The position numbers and the translations under genes were made by a program. Of a stretch of 64,000 nt of DNA, positions 62,829 through 64,000 are shown piece after piece. Source of the DNA: Clostridiales bacterium (GTDB lineage Bacteria; Bacillota; Clostridia; Oscillospirales; Oscillospiraceae); NCBI GenBank assembly GCA_019415645.1, contig DXYV01000001.1, positions 1-64,000 on the forward strand, in the 5' to 3' direction. Below the pieces are notes generated by a model. The model was not told the origin of the DNA and ran no database searches. It was given only the letters and a program-made list of their open reading frames with translations. Numbering within the stretch: position 1 is the stretch's first letter; every line of letters begins with the position of its first letter.

Positions 62829-64000
62829 TCAGGACAGCGTCCAGTCATATATATGGTAAAAGGGGTCCTGCTGGGTGGGAGACAGTCCGGAGACCGCGCC
62901 CCACTGGGTAAGTACCGAGCCGCGCTGGAAGCACAGCGTGGCAAAGGGCATCTCGGAGGCCAGCTGGGCATACAGCGCATAGGCCGCCGAGATCCGGGCC
63001 CCGCCGGAGGCTGCCCGGAAATTGGACAGCAGGGCGCTGACCGCCGCGCTTTGGAACCCGCCGTAATTCAAGGCGCCGGTCAGCAGTGCGGACAGATCGA
63101 AGTCCGCCGTCAGGCGCACCTGGCCCAGGTAGAGGTCGAACTCTCCCGCCTCCAGGGCGGCCAGATAACTGTCCCAGGACAGCCTGCTGACCGTAACGCT
63201 CAGCCCCAGCTTTCCCAGCTCTTCCGCCAGATAGTCGGCCAGAGCCGTCTTGAAGGTGTTCTCTGAGTTGACCAGCAGGGTAAGGGTAACGGGCTGACCG
63301 TTCCGGACCAGCTGCCCGCTGTCGTTTTTGGTGTAGCCGCCGTCAGTCAGCAGCTGCTCGGCGGCGGAGAGGGAATAGGCCAGCTCCTCCGCCAGGGTCT
63401 CGTTGTAGAGCTCCGCGTGGGGCGAGACAGGAAGGGTCGCCTCGTCGGCATGGCCGGACAGCAGGGAGACCGTCACGCTGGCCCGGTCCACGCCCCGGGA
63501 GATGGCCTGCCGCAGGGCGGCCGACGTGCAGGCCCCCTCCGCGCAGTTAAAGCCCAGGAAGAGCATAGTTGTGGTGGGATAGTCCCAAGTCTCGTAATTG
63601 CCCGAATAGCCCAGGGCGTTGGTGCCGGTCAGGTCGGTGTTTACCAGCGTGACCAGGCCCGTATCGAAGGCGGCGATGCGGTCGTCGGCGGTCACAGCCT
63701 CCTGCAGCGCGATCTCTTCCAGAGGCAGCGTGTGTTCCTGCCACCAGTTGGGGTTGCGCACCAGGCCAAAATCGTCTCCGCTGCCGGCGAAGCAGTAGGG
63801 GCCGGTTCCGATGGGCACGCCATAGTCGTTCAACCGGAATACCGGCAGGTCCAGCAGGGCCGGGAGCGCCCCGTTGGGAGCGGAAAGGGTGATCGTGACC
63901 GTGCCCTCCCCGGCTGTGACGCTGGTCACGCCGGCCAGACGGGCGGCGTACAGCGACGAGGTGCGGGCCGCATTGAGAGAATCGGCCACATGCTCCGCGG
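62829..64000 (-). CDS. Peptide ABC transporter substrate-binding protein (family 5), N-terminus outside window
   Basis: The frame remains open to the window edge, with EHVADSLNAARTSSLYAARLAGVTSV before the first internal start, so the signal and first domain lie beyond 64000. The visible 390 residues match the SBP_bac_5 core, with LRQAISRGVDRASVTVSLLSG and a C-terminal YHIYDWTLS end. It binds peptides or related solutes for an ABC importer whose other genes would be upstream and outside the window. It is 30 bases upstream of purL on the same strand, so read-through is possible, but the functional link is weak. Confidence 0.88.
   Translation of the reverse strand, partial: AEHVADSLNAARTSSLYAARLAGVTSVTAGEGTVTITLSAPNGALPALLDLPVFRLNDYGVPIGTGPYCFAGSGDDFGLVRNPNWWQEHTLPLEEIALQEAVTADDRIAAFDTGLVTLVNTDLTGTNALGYSGNYETWDYPTTTMLFLGFNCAEGACTSAALRQAISRGVDRASVTVSLLSGHADEATLPVSPHAELYNETLAEELAYSLSAAEQLLTDGGYTKNDSGQLVRNGQPVTLTLLVNSENTFKTALADYLAEELGKLGLSVTVSRLSWDSYLAALEAGEFDLYLGQVRLTADFDLSALLTGALNYGGFQSAAVSALLSNFRAASGGARISAAYALYAQLASEMPFATLCFQRGSVLTQWGAVSGLSPTQQDPFYHIYDWTLS

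Overview
The window is 64 kb of a GC-rich (about 60% by eye) anaerobic Firmicutes chromosome. The best fit is a gut Oscillospiraceae-type Clostridia (Flavonifractor/Lawsonibacter/Oscillibacter-like). The reasons are a pyruvate:ferredoxin oxidoreductase of the clostridial single-chain type, CIRCE-controlled groESL, a single-chain 1241-residue PurL, spore-associated genes (a CwlJ/SleB-like hydrolase with a GerQ-like partner), many S-layer-homology (SLH) surface proteins, and TTG starts behind strong Shine-Dalgarno sequences. No phage, insertion sequence with transposase, or CRISPR array is visible. The family assignment is inference.

Layout. 1-3.1 kb: a DUF4358-like protein followed by an AlgI-type O-acyltransferase and a DHHW partner (cell-surface acylation). 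3.1-8.2 kb: a complete branched-chain amino-acid ABC transporter (livJHMGF, minus strand) behind a consensus promoter. 8.2-10.1 kb: an esterase/SDR operon divergent from tRNA-Val(GAC). 10.3-14.4 kb: a DUF6514-like protein, uppP, prfC with a rearranged leader, and a VanZ protein. 14.4-19.2 kb: a P1B ATPase and its CsoR repressor, then a GGDEF-EAL sensor. 19.3-21.5 kb: a spore-type group and a small membrane protein. 21.5-25.6 kb: nifJ with a duplicated tail. 26-29.7 kb: two tandem SLH proteins. 29.7-33.9 kb: YifB/ComM, a shortened HAD protein, a diguanylate cyclase divergent from an XRE regulator, and an MBL-fold hydrolase.

34.0-45.2 kb is an 11-gene cluster that reads as one operon. It contains a DauR/YheO-like regulator, an ornithine-cyclodeaminase-family enzyme, a five-gene peptide ABC transporter, a NIF3-like protein, an N-acyl-D-amino-acid deacylase and a MalY/PatB-type C-S lyase/aminotransferase. 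Together these suggest uptake and breakdown of D-amino-acid-containing or N-acylated peptides, possibly with a sulfur-containing residue. This is the best candidate here for an undescribed catabolic system.

45.2-49.7 kb: a MoxR-DUF58-transglutaminase operon. 49.7-54.4 kb: a C26 glutamine hydrolase, an SLH-anchored alpha/beta hydrolase and an SLH-anchored RCC1-repeat protein. 54.6-58.4 kb: groESL, a TetR regulator, an unknown conserved-looking protein and a small RHH-like protein. 58.4-59.0 kb: a repeat element and a tRNA operon Met-Glu-Val. 59.0-64.0 kb: purL and the C-terminal part of a peptide-binding protein that runs off the window.

A second notable signal is a small dispersed, hairpin-rich repeat present three times (about 12.01, 21.67 and 58.47 kb). 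Two copies lie exactly between direct duplications of host gene ends: 63 bp of the prfC start and 118 bp of the nifJ end with its terminator. At prfC this creates a decoy ribosome-binding site and start, and a long inverted repeat around the real start.
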